Assembly: GCA_964648505.1 (NCBI GenBank)
Contig: CAZYMI010000002.1
Location: 62,001 to 126,000 of the forward strand
Length of the DNA stretch: 64,000 nucleotides
DNA from: CAZYMI01 sp964648505
GTDB taxonomy: Bacteria; Pseudomonadota; Alphaproteobacteria; Micavibrionales; Micavibrionaceae
Direction: 5' to 3'
Part shown: positions 52,337 to 60,730 of the stretch, in pieces
Numbering within the stretch: the stretch's first letter is position 1
Layout of the letters: each line of letters starts with the position of its first letter
Program-made: the position numbers and the translations under genes
The notes under the pieces: generated by a model
The model's input: the letters and a program-made list of their open reading frames with translations, nothing else
What the model was told of the DNA's origin: nothing
The model's database searches: none

Positions 52337-54126
52337 TAAAAACCTTCCGTTTCAAGATTCATCATTGATTGTGCGCCTGCCATAACCATCCGGAAGCGTC
52401 CTTCATATTCAGGAAGCATGCGATCAAAGAAAAACTGTGCTGTTTTAATTTTGCTTTCGTAAAAAAGTTCTTTCCCCGCGGCACCTTCTTTAAGTTTTTT
52501 CTTGGCAATTTCAGCCATCTGAACCCACATATAAGCCATAGCGACTAAAGCAAACATGCGCAAATAATCAGTTGACGCGGCCCCTGCTTCCACGGGGTCT
52601 TTTAAACCCTTTTGTGCGATTGTGGCAGTAGCTTGCTGTAATTTTGCATAGGCTTTTGCAAGCGGAAAAATAAATTCCTGCAATTCTGGGTTATCTTGCC
52701 TTGATTCAATATAAGCCCCAACCGGGTGGAAGAAACGTCGTAAGTAGCGGCCCATATGGGCAGACATTTTTCGCCCAACGAGATCAAGCGCCTGAATGCC
52801 GTTTGTGCCTTCATAAATCTGAGCGATGCGTGCATCGCGAACATATTGTTCAACACCCCATTCCCAGATATATCCATGCCCGCCATAGGTTTGTACAGCC
52901 AGATTAGCAACTTCTGATCCCGTATCCGTCAGATAGGCCTTTAAAATAGGCGTCATTAAAGCAACCAGATCATCTGCTTCTTCCCGCAAGTTATTATCGG
53001 GATGTTTATGCGATATATCGAGATTCATTCCAATCCAGTAAGACAAAGCCCGCGCGCCCTCTGTGAAGGCCTTCATGGTTAAAAGCATGCGGCGAACATC
53101 AGGGTGAACGATAATGGGATCGGCAGGTTTATCTGGTGCCTGAATGCCCTGAAGACCCCGCATTTGCAAACGGTCCTTTGCGTAGGTGAGTGCGTTCTGG
53201 TAAGCAACCTCCCCCACACCCAGCCCTTGCATAGCAACTCCAAGGCGTGCGGCATTCATCATCGTAAACATAGCTTTTAAACCTTGATGCGGCTTGCCAA
53301 CAAGCCAGCCCTGAGCGCCATCAAAATTCATCACACAAGTCGCAGAACCTTTAATACCCATTTTATGTTCGATTGATCCGCATACAACACCATTACGCGC
53401 CCCAATTTTTCCGTCTTTTGGCAAAAACTTTGGTACAACAAAAAGGGATATTCCTTTTACCCCTTCTGGCGCATCTGGAAGCTTTGCAAGGGTCAGATGG
53501 ATAATATTTTCTGTCAGGTCGTGTTCGCCTGCTGAAATAAATATCTTCGTACCCGAAATTGCAAAAGATCCATCTGAATTTGGTGTAGCTTTTGTGCGGA
53601 TTAACCCAAGATCTGTTCCACAATGTGGTTCTGTCAGACACATTGTTCCAGACCATTCGCCAGAAATCAGTTTAGGCAAATAGAGTGCCTTTTGTTCATC
53701 TGTGCCATGCTGGTGAATGGCATCATAAGCGCCTGCCGAAAGACCCGGATACATTGCAAAAGCCATGTTGGCTGAACAGGCCATTTCGTTGACCATAAAA
53801 CCAACAAGATGCGGCATGCCCAGGCCACCAAAATCGGGATCCGCATTAAGCCCTGTCCACCCGCCTTCAGTAAAAGTTTTGTAAGCTTGCTTAAAGCCTG
53901 ATGGTGTTCGAACTGTACCGTTATCAAAGTGGCATCCTTCTTTATCACCCGACTGATTGAGCGGGAATAAAACTTCTTCACACATCTGCGCAGCATTATC
54001 TAGAATTTGTTCAACAAGATCTGGTGTAGCACTTTCATAGCCGGGTAAGGCAGTAAGTGTTCCGGTATCCAGAACTTCTGTCAGAATAAATTTCATATTT
54101 TCGAGTGGTGCTTTATAAACAGGCAT
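52336..54126 (-). CDS. Acyl-CoA dehydrogenase, long form
   Basis: This FAD enzyme introduces the first double bond in acyl-CoA oxidation. The 596-residue product is longer than classical ~380-residue enzymes because of a C-terminal helical extension, as in the group annotated DmdC or FadE-like. It shows MCLTEPHCGTDLG (FAD/substrate loop), YGGHGYIWEWGVEQYVRDARI and the catalytic Glu in IAQIYEGTNGIQALDL near residue 430. The 3-methylmercaptopropionyl-CoA enzyme DmdC has this layout, but without other dmd genes a general fatty-acyl substrate is more likely. It heads the minus-strand dehydrogenase-SCP2-thioesterase unit and is divergent from rlmJ. Confidence 0.95.
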   Translation of the reverse strand: MPVYKAPLENMKFILTEVLDTGTLTALPGYESATPDLVEQILDNAAQMCEEVLFPLNQSGDKEGCHFDNGTVRTPSGFKQAYKTFTEGGWTGLNADPDFGGLGMPHLVGFMVNEMACSANMAFAMYPGLSAGAYDAIHQHGTDEQKALYLPKLISGEWSGTMCLTEPHCGTDLGLIRTKATPNSDGSFAISGTKIFISAGEHDLTENIIHLTLAKLPDAPEGVKGISLFVVPKFLPKDGKIGARNGVVCGSIEHKMGIKGSATCVMNFDGAQGWLVGKPHQGLKAMFTMMNAARLGVAMQGLGVGEVAYQNALTYAKDRLQMRGLQGIQAPDKPADPIIVHPDVRRMLLTMKAFTEGARALSYWIGMNLDISHKHPDNNLREEADDLVALMTPILKAYLTDTGSEVANLAVQTYGGHGYIWEWGVEQYVRDARIAQIYEGTNGIQALDLVGRKMSAHMGRYLRRFFHPVGAYIESRQDNPELQEFIFPLAKAYAKLQQATATIAQKGLKDPVEAGAASTDYLRMFALVAMAYMWVQMAEIAKKKLKEGAAGKELFYESKIKTAQFFFDRMLPEYEGRFRMVMAGAQSMMNLETEGF

Positions 54127-54180
54127 GGTCTAACCCCTTCTTCGTGTGTTTTAATATACACGAGAAAAAGTGAAATTCCC

Positions 54181-54978
54181 ATGAACTACAGACACATCTT
54201 TCACGCTGGAAATTTTGCAGATGTTGTTAAGCATCTAGCTCTTGTTTTGGTGCTTGATCATTTACGGGGAAAAGATAAGCCCTTTGTTGTTCTTGATGCT
54301 TTCGCAGGGATAGGGCTTTATGACTTTACCCATCCATGGGTGCATCGAAATCCCGAATATCAAAACGGGATCGAGAAAGTTATTGCAGCGCAGCAATCTT
54401 TAAATCAGGACACACGATTATATGTTGATATTGTTAAAAGCTTTAATCAGGACCAAAAACTACAGTTTTATCCCGGTTCTCCTTTGATTATTGCTAAAAT
54501 GCTGCGGGAAAATGACAGACTTTTTGTGAACGAACTGCATCCGGATGATTACGCAACGCTCGCGGATGTACTATCAGACTATGAAAATGTTCGCGGTGTT
54601 TGTGAAGATGCCTATGTTTTTTTACGCGCAAATTTGCCACCCGATATTAAGCGAGGCCTTGTTTTAATTGACCCCCCTTATGAGGATAAGAGTGAATTCG
54701 AGAAACTGGCTTCTCAAATGGCGCAATGGAAAAAACGCTGGGCCACGGGTACCTATATGATCTGGTATCCTATCAAATACGGTGCGCCTGTTGATTTACT
54801 TATACAAACAGCGCGTACGCTTGAAATGCCTGATATTGTTGATATCCGTTTCCAAGCGCGCCCTTCATATGAGCAGGGCCTAACCGGTACCGGCCTTCTT
54901 GTTTTGAACGCCCCTTATTTGTTTGAAGAGCGCATGAAAGAATCGCTTAGAATACTCGACGGCATATTAAAAACTTGA
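54181..54978 (+). CDS. rlmJ: 23S rRNA m6A2030 methyltransferase RlmJ
   Basis: RlmJ methylates N6 of A2030 in 23S rRNA. The 265-residue product opens with the conserved MNYRHIFHAGNFADVVKHLALV, has VLDAFAGIGLYDF for SAM binding, and the catalytic DPPY motif in GLVLIDPPYEDKSEFE near residue 163. It is slightly shorter than the E. coli protein (280). It is a single gene between two fatty-acid oxidation units, divergent from one and convergent with the other. Confidence 0.94.
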   Translation: MNYRHIFHAGNFADVVKHLALVLVLDHLRGKDKPFVVLDAFAGIGLYDFTHPWVHRNPEYQNGIEKVIAAQQSLNQDTRLYVDIVKSFNQDQKLQFYPGSPLIIAKMLRENDRLFVNELHPDDYATLADVLSDYENVRGVCEDAYVFLRANLPPDIKRGLVLIDPPYEDKSEFEKLASQMAQWKKRWATGTYMIWYPIKYGAPVDLLIQTARTLEMPDIVDIRFQARPSYEQGLTGTGLLVLNAPYLFEERMKESLRILDGILKT

Positions 54979-55014
54979 TCGAACGTAAATTCAACACAAT
55001 AAATCTTATAGCTA

Positions 55015-57387
55015 TCAGTTACGCAAAGGTTTCCCGGTTGTCAGCATATGTTCAATACGTGCCATTGTACCTGGGTTTTTAACAAGCTTAACAAATTCTG
55101 CGCGTTCAAGGGCAAGGATATCATCTTCTTTCATCGGGGTCGTCCAGTCTGCCTTTGGCCCGCCTGATAAAACATTGGCAAGCAAGTCCGATACAAAAAC
55201 ATCGTAAGGCGTGGCTTTGCCTGATTTGCGCAAATCAGCAACAGCAAGGTTTAACGCAAGTTTTCCAGAAGGGCCTGGTAAACGAATATCTTCAACGGGC
55301 TTTGGTGCTGTATAGTTTTCTGCAAGTGCCAAAGCTTTTTTCTTGGCATCAAAAAGCAAACGATCACGATTCATGGTGATACCGTCTGTTGCACGCAGGT
55401 AGAGCAAATCTTTCGCTTCCGCAGCCGATTTTGCCACTTTTGCGGTTCCAATTGTTTCAAATGCCTTACGTACGGCGTACATGGGTGTATTTTTAGGGGC
55501 AAACCATATTTTCTTGCCATCTGTAGCGCGATCATAATTCGAAACTTCTTCATCGCGGTAACGCAAAATCATTTCCTTGCATCCGCCCCATCCAGGAATT
55601 AACCCAACACCAACTTCAACAAGGCCGCAATAAGTTTCGGCGTGGGCTTGGACATGGTCGGAATGCAAAAGAATTTCAAATCCGCCACCAAGGGTCATAC
55701 CTGATGGCGCGGATACAACAGGGAAAGGGGCGAATTTAAGTGCCTTATAAGCACGTTGCCCGCCTGATACCAGCTCTTCAATTTGTGGCCAAAGCCCAAT
55801 ATTCATAGCAAAAATTGCAAGGCCCAGATTAGCACCGACAGAAAAATTGGTTCCTTCATTATAAACAACAAGGGCTTTGAAATTTCCCGTTTTTCCGTCA
55901 CCAATAAGTTTTATAGCATGATGGATAACATCAAACACTTGATCATCGAGCGCATTCATCTTACCGGTAAATTCAAGGCATAAAACGCGGTCACCAATAT
56001 CCCACAAGCTGGCACTTGCCGATTTATAAACCGGCTTGGTTGCCAGTCGAATATCTTTTAAAAGTAAAATACCATCAAGACGAACCAGATCTTTATAAGC
56101 ACCATCAACTGTAAAGAATTGTTGCTTACCATTTTCGATTTTATAAAATGTGCCATCGCCAACTTTTTCCAGTAGTGCAGGTACAGTTTTACCAGATGCT
56201 TTGAGTTGATCTGCGAACCATTTCGGGCCCAGCATATCAATCATCTCAAACGGACCCCATTTCCAATTATAACCAAGGCGCATCGCTTCATCGACTTCAG
56301 CAATAGAAGGCGCAATTTCTGGCACCAAAGAGGCAGCATAGTGTAAGGTTTGGGACAGAACAGCCCATGCATATTTTGATTGCGGGTCATGGCCTGTCAG
56401 AACTTTTCTAAGATCCCGTTTACCTTCTGCTGATTTTGATTTTTCAGACGGACGGTAGGATGTGTTCTCATCAAATTGGCCTGCTTTTAAAATCAGTGTT
56501 TGTTTTTCGCGCTTATCATTTAAACGGTAAAATCCACCTTTCCCTTTGCGCCCTGTATAGCCAGCTTTGATCATTTGATTAATAAAAGGAAATTCTTGAT
56601 ATAAACCGCGATACGCATCATTTTCAGGTAAGGTTGACAGAAGCGATTTCGCCAGATGTGGCATCAAATCGATACCAACCAGATCGACAAGCCCAAAAAT
56701 CCCGGTTTTTGGAATGCCAACAGGCTTTGATAAGATGGCATCTGCTGCTTCAATTGTAATGCCTGACGAAACAGCTTCATTAATGCCCGCTTGAATCCAA
56801 AATGTGCCGATTCGGTTGGCAATAAAGCCCGGTGTGTCATGACAATTCACAACGCCTTTGCCTAAACGAATATCACAAAAATCGCGTACCAGATTGATAG
56901 CGTCTTTTCTTGTGCTTTTTCCTGTTACAAGTTCAAGCAAGCGCATATAGCGTGGTGGATTAAAAAAGTGGGTAATAAGAAAATCAGCAGCAAAGGCAGC
57001 ACTTTGCCCTTCAATGAGTTTATTGAGAGGAATTGTTGATGTATTTGAGGAAATGATTGATCCTTTTTTACGTACGCTTTCAATTTTTTGATAGGTGGTA
57101 TGTTTTACTTTTATATCTTCCAGAACGACTTCAATAATCCAATCGCAATCAGATAGAAGTTTTAAATCGTCATCCATATTGCCTGTTGTGATCAGGCGCG
57201 CATTCTTAGGATGCATAAAAGGTGCCGGGTCTGTTTTGAGCAGTTTATCGACAGCGTTCTTAGCAAGATCTTTTCCCTCAACTTTAATATCGAGTAAAAT
57301 AACAGGCACGCCAGCATTTGCGATTTGCGCGGCGATACCGCTTCCCATCACACCCGATCCGATGACACCAATTTTTTCAATAGTCAT
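55015..57387 (-). CDS. 3-hydroxyacyl-CoA dehydrogenase / enoyl-CoA hydratase (FadN-like)
   Basis: A bifunctional beta-oxidation enzyme of 790 residues from ATG 57387; an upstream start would intrude into the thiolase gene. The order is dehydrogenase first: the NAD-binding KIGVIGSGVMGSGIAAQIANAG at the start, the catalytic His in ITHFFNPPRYMRLLELV and a second dehydrogenase domain to ~residue 450. The hydratase follows (NFSVGANLGL, oxyanion GMTLGGGFE, catalytic Glu in GLVEVGVGLIPGWGG). This FadN arrangement is the reverse of E. coli FadB. It starts two bases after the thiolase stop, forming an operon. Confidence 0.95.
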   Translation of the reverse strand: MTIEKIGVIGSGVMGSGIAAQIANAGVPVILLDIKVEGKDLAKNAVDKLLKTDPAPFMHPKNARLITTGNMDDDLKLLSDCDWIIEVVLEDIKVKHTTYQKIESVRKKGSIISSNTSTIPLNKLIEGQSAAFAADFLITHFFNPPRYMRLLELVTGKSTRKDAINLVRDFCDIRLGKGVVNCHDTPGFIANRIGTFWIQAGINEAVSSGITIEAADAILSKPVGIPKTGIFGLVDLVGIDLMPHLAKSLLSTLPENDAYRGLYQEFPFINQMIKAGYTGRKGKGGFYRLNDKREKQTLILKAGQFDENTSYRPSEKSKSAEGKRDLRKVLTGHDPQSKYAWAVLSQTLHYAASLVPEIAPSIAEVDEAMRLGYNWKWGPFEMIDMLGPKWFADQLKASGKTVPALLEKVGDGTFYKIENGKQQFFTVDGAYKDLVRLDGILLLKDIRLATKPVYKSASASLWDIGDRVLCLEFTGKMNALDDQVFDVIHHAIKLIGDGKTGNFKALVVYNEGTNFSVGANLGLAIFAMNIGLWPQIEELVSGGQRAYKALKFAPFPVVSAPSGMTLGGGFEILLHSDHVQAHAETYCGLVEVGVGLIPGWGGCKEMILRYRDEEVSNYDRATDGKKIWFAPKNTPMYAVRKAFETIGTAKVAKSAAEAKDLLYLRATDGITMNRDRLLFDAKKKALALAENYTAPKPVEDIRLPGPSGKLALNLAVADLRKSGKATPYDVFVSDLLANVLSGGPKADWTTPMKEDDILALERAEFVKLVKNPGTMARIEHMLTTGKPLRN

Positions 57388-57389
57388 GA

Positions 57390-58517
57390 TTAAACCCGTT
57401 CTAAGATAATCGCTGTTCCCTGACCGCCGCCAATACACATGGTTGCAAGGCCCAGCTTTTTATTTTCTCGCTTCAGCAGGCTTGCAAGCTTGCCTGTAAT
57501 ACGCGCGCCTGATGCCCCAAGCGGGTGGCCAAGGGCAATGGCGCCGCCATCAAGATTTACTTTTGTGATATCAATTTTTAGTTCTTTTAGAACAGATAGA
57601 GATTGCGCAGCAAAAGCTTCGTTCAGTTCACAAATATCGATGTCTTTGATATCGACCCCTGCAGATTTAAGAGCTTTTTGTGTTGCCGGCACGGGGCCAA
57701 TGCCCATAATTTCAGCCATACAACCCGCAACGCCAACAGATCTTATACGTGCAAGAATTGGTAAATTATTTTTACGCGCATATTCTTCGCTTGCTACAAG
57801 TACGGCTGAGGCACCGTCTGTTAAAGGGGATGCCGTGCCTGCAGTGACCGTACCTTTTTCATCAAAGGCTGTTTTTAATCCGGCCAAACCTTCAAGTGTG
57901 GCATCGGGTCGAATGCACCCGTCAGCCTTCACATCACCTATAGCCACAATTTCATCGGTAAACAGGCCAGATGTTTGGGCTTTGTCTGCTTTTTGGTGGG
58001 ATGTGAGCGCGAATTGTTCTTGTTCAATGCGGCTGATAGAATATTTTTTTGCCAGATTCTCGGCTGTTTCCCCCATGCCCATATAGGCTTGTGGGTATTT
58101 TGCTGCAAGCGCAGGGTTTGGCATGGGGTTAAAACCACCCATGGGAATCCGGCTCATGCTTTCAACGCCAGCGCAAATATAAACATCACCAGCACCAAGC
58201 TGAATATAACCTGCGGCCATATGAATGGTTGTCATTGATGATCCGCAGAAGCGATTAACGGTTGCCCCTGCAATCGTCACAGGAAGATCGGCAAGATTGA
58301 CAATGATACGCGCCAGGTTAAAGCCCTGTTCTGCTTCAGGAAAGGCGCACCCTAATAAAAGATCTTCAATGTCATTGGCATTAACCCCCGTTTGTGCGAC
58401 CAGTGCCTTTACAACTTCTGCGGCCATATCATCCGGACGTGTTTTTGCCAAAGCTCCCTTCATTGCAAAGTGGAAGGGGCTGCGTTTATAACCACAGATG
58501 ACAACAGATTTTTCCAT
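57390..58517 (-). CDS. Acetyl-CoA acyltransferase (thiolase)
   Basis: This enzyme cleaves 3-ketoacyl-CoA to acetyl-CoA and a shortened acyl-CoA. The 375-residue product starts at ATG 58517, nine bases after AGGAGAA; a longer frame to 58616 lacks such a site. The nucleophilic Cys is in VNRFCGSSMTTIH near residue 88, the catalytic His in GHPLGASGAR, and the second Cys in MCIGGGQG close to the C-terminus. The size is slightly under the usual ~390. It precedes the FadN-like enzyme, the standard fadA-type pairing, so the operon completes the last two beta-oxidation steps. Confidence 0.95.
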   Translation of the reverse strand: MEKSVVICGYKRSPFHFAMKGALAKTRPDDMAAEVVKALVAQTGVNANDIEDLLLGCAFPEAEQGFNLARIIVNLADLPVTIAGATVNRFCGSSMTTIHMAAGYIQLGAGDVYICAGVESMSRIPMGGFNPMPNPALAAKYPQAYMGMGETAENLAKKYSISRIEQEQFALTSHQKADKAQTSGLFTDEIVAIGDVKADGCIRPDATLEGLAGLKTAFDEKGTVTAGTASPLTDGASAVLVASEEYARKNNLPILARIRSVGVAGCMAEIMGIGPVPATQKALKSAGVDIKDIDICELNEAFAAQSLSVLKELKIDITKVNLDGGAIALGHPLGASGARITGKLASLLKRENKKLGLATMCIGGGQGTAIILERV

Positions 58518-58709
58518 ATTATTACTTCTCCTGAACGCGAAGGCGGTCTTTAAAAACATAAGCCTTAAGGGCAGAAAAGAGTATGCGTTGCGCGAGGAAA
58601 ATTGTCTATCGTGCACAGCCGCATAAAAGCTTTGACAAAACCCTTAAAATCAGGCACTTCCAACACCTAGACGAATGCAATATTGACAGAATACCGGAGG
58701 ATTTCCCGC

Positions 58710-59048
58710 ATGGCTCTCGCAACAGCCCCAAAAGGATTAAAACGAATTTGCACCAGCTGCGGATTGCGTTTTTTTGATTTAAACAAACGCCCCGTTCTTT
58801 GCCCATCTTGCGGTACAGAATTTTCGGGCGATATTAAAGTGCGCGCTCGCCGTACCCGACTTGCAGCGGCCGATGAAGTTAAGGCTATTCCAGTTGAAGT
58901 TGAGGAAGATACACCGATCATTGAAAATGAAGATATTGTCAGCTTGGAAGAAGTTGAAGTTGATGATGACATTGATGATCTGGATGATGATGACGATCTG
59001 GACGATGACGATCTGGATGATGATGACATTGAAGACGATAAAGAATAA
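58710..59048 (+). CDS. TIGR02300 family protein (FYDLN acid)
   Basis: A 112-residue protein with an N-terminal zinc-ribbon-like unit and a strongly acidic tail. RICTSCGLRFFDLNKRP and then LCPSCGTEFSG give a CxxC...CxxC pair; the family is named for a FYDLN segment, here FFDLN. The last ~35 residues are almost only Asp, Glu, Leu and Ile, with many consecutive Asp. I start at ATG 58710 behind GGAGG. The function is not known; the family is confined largely to alphaproteobacteria. It lies 11 bases before prmA and may be cotranscribed. Confidence 0.93.
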   Translation: MALATAPKGLKRICTSCGLRFFDLNKRPVLCPSCGTEFSGDIKVRARRTRLAAADEVKAIPVEVEEDTPIIENEDIVSLEEVEVDDDIDDLDDDDDLDDDDLDDDDIEDDKE

Positions 59049-59059
59049 TCATCAGTAGC

Positions 59060-59971
59060 ATGGTCTTTCGCTTTACCTTGAAAACGCCTTTGGCGGATCA
59101 TGGGATGCAGTTCAATCTTATTCAAGAGCTGATGGCTGATCTTATTTTTTCTTCAAGCCTACAGGAGAAAAAACAAGGCTCAGCCGTGAGCTGGCATTTT
59201 TCGTTTCTCACAGAATGTGTAGATGCACAAGATCACGCAAAGATCTGCGCACAACGGTTATCGGGAATTTTAAATAAAGATATAGCAAGCGATCATCTTG
59301 AAATTGAAGAAATTATGGATCAGAACTGGCTTCTGGCAACCTATAACATGTTTCAACCTTTTGTGGTCGGGCCTTTTTTTATTCAAGGTTCACATTCTCA
59401 ACAACCGGTCCCATCAGATAAAATTAATCTTGTGATCGATGCCGCGACAGCCTTTGGTTCTGGTGAACACGCAACAACAAAAGGGTGTATGCTGGCGCTT
59501 GCTAAATTGAACGCAAATGGCTTTTCCCCCAAATCTATTTTGGATATGGGGACCGGATCAGGTATTTTAGCCATTGCTGCTTATAAACTTTGGGGCGTGC
59601 CAGTTATTGCTGTTGATAATGACCCCGAGGCAACAGAGGTTGCTTGCAGGCATAGGGAAATGAATAATGTACCCTCAGGTGTTGGTGGCATGATCTGCAA
59701 AACCGGGGATGGTTTTAAAACAGACGCAGCCTTGCGCTATGCGCCGTATGATCTTGTGATTGCAAATATACTGGCTGAACCATTAATATCGATGGCAGAT
59801 GATTTATTTTCTTTGATCACAAAACAAGGTGATATTGTTTTATCCGGCCTTTTGGTAACACAAGCCAATAAGGTATTATCAGCCTATGATGATGAAGCAG
59901 ATCTGGCTGATAGATTTGATATTGATGATTGGTCAACCCTTGTTCTTAAGCGGCGGGCCGCGGGGGCGTAA
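59060..59971 (+). CDS. prmA: Ribosomal protein L11 methyltransferase
   Basis: PrmA trimethylates ribosomal protein L11 using S-adenosylmethionine. The 303-residue product has a divergent N-terminal substrate-recognition domain. The methyltransferase core follows, with GSGEHATTKGCMLAL near residue 135, ILDMGTGSGILAIAAYKL near 162, and NILAEPLISM near 240. Its 3' end overlaps, antisense, the last 26 bases of a small convergent gene. Confidence 0.94.
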   Translation: MVFRFTLKTPLADHGMQFNLIQELMADLIFSSSLQEKKQGSAVSWHFSFLTECVDAQDHAKICAQRLSGILNKDIASDHLEIEEIMDQNWLLATYNMFQPFVVGPFFIQGSHSQQPVPSDKINLVIDAATAFGSGEHATTKGCMLALAKLNANGFSPKSILDMGTGSGILAIAAYKLWGVPVIAVDNDPEATEVACRHREMNNVPSGVGGMICKTGDGFKTDAALRYAPYDLVIANILAEPLISMADDLFSLITKQGDIVLSGLLVTQANKVLSAYDDEADLADRFDIDDWSTLVLKRRAAGA

Positions 59972-60236
59972 GCTGACCACGCGTTGCTGTTCCCAGATAA
60001 GATGCATTAGAGTTTTCGTCCGTAACACCAAAAATCGAAACGGCCGTATCATGATGTCTTGTGTTTCCAACAACAAAATCAACAACATCATTAAATGTTT
60101 GTTGTGCCGTGCCTTTTAAACTGAAAAAAACACTATCTTGTCTGCCCACATAAGAGGCGGTAACGGTGCCCTCTACAGGATTAGTGAAAATGAGAACATT
60201 TTTTCCAAAAAAATTCATATCTGCTGGTTGGTTCAT
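59946..60236 (-). CDS. Hypothetical small protein
   Basis: A 96-residue protein whose start is preceded by AAAGGAC with a six-base gap, a good ribosome-binding site. That is the main evidence it is real. The sequence alternates like a small beta-sheet protein (NVLIFTNPVEGTVTASYVGR, SVFFSLKGTAQQTFNDVVDFVVGN, TAVSIFGVTDENSNASYLG). There is no signal peptide. I recognise no family. Its 3' end overlaps prmA on the opposite strand by 26 bases. Confidence 0.65.
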   Translation of the reverse strand: MNQPADMNFFGKNVLIFTNPVEGTVTASYVGRQDSVFFSLKGTAQQTFNDVVDFVVGNTRHHDTAVSIFGVTDENSNASYLGTATRGQLTPPRPAA

Positions 60237-60328
60237 TGCATGTCCTTTATGATATTTTTATGACTATAATGAATAGGGCCGAGAAATGTCAAGTATTTTC
60301 TATATTAATCTAATTAAATAACATTAAT

Positions 60329-60727
60329 TTAAAGTTGTGTAAGCAAAATAAGCCCAATATTCGCAGCGCAGGCGGCAAGAATGGGCCAAAAAGTAAGGTG
60401 CATACCGATAACACGCCAGATAAAAATGGGGGGCGGGTCTTGCACACCTTTGGCGTGAATAAGGCGTCCGGCGATAAAAACTATACCGAGCAGACCCGTA
60501 ATAAAATACGGCCCGCCATTAAGCTCGAATGCTCCAAGCAAGATAAGCATCAGCGGAACATATTCAGAAAAATTACCATGCGCCCGAACAGCGCGTTCGA
60601 GTTTAGGATTATCGCCTGTGCCCAAAGACACTTGATTGGTTCGTCTGAGTTGAATGACGTTGAGTGCAAGTTTTATATAAAAAAAGCCAAGAACAGAAGC
60701 GACAAAGGCAGTAACAGGTATAAGCAT
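60329..60727 (-). CDS. MAPEG family membrane protein
   Basis: A 132-residue inner-membrane protein with four hydrophobic segments, typical of the MAPEG superfamily (eicosanoid and glutathione metabolism proteins; bacterial members such as YecN). The family signature is RAVRAHGNFSEYVPLMLILLGAFEL near residue 46, which holds the conserved Arg, His, Asn and Glu of the glutathione site, followed by AGRLIHAKG. A glutathione-dependent role is possible but unproven. It starts three bases after the glmS stop on the same strand, so cotranscription is likely. Confidence 0.92.
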   Translation of the reverse strand: MLIPVTAFVASVLGFFYIKLALNVIQLRRTNQVSLGTGDNPKLERAVRAHGNFSEYVPLMLILLGAFELNGGPYFITGLLGIVFIAGRLIHAKGVQDPPPIFIWRVIGMHLTFWPILAACAANIGLILLTQL

Positions 60728-60730
60728 TTA

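Noticed and set aside
57439..58086. 215-codon plus-strand frame inside the thiolase gene
   Set aside because: It is a shadow of the thiolase, whose catalytic motifs are all intact in the other strand; composition is Ser/Ala/Pro-rich without any domain.
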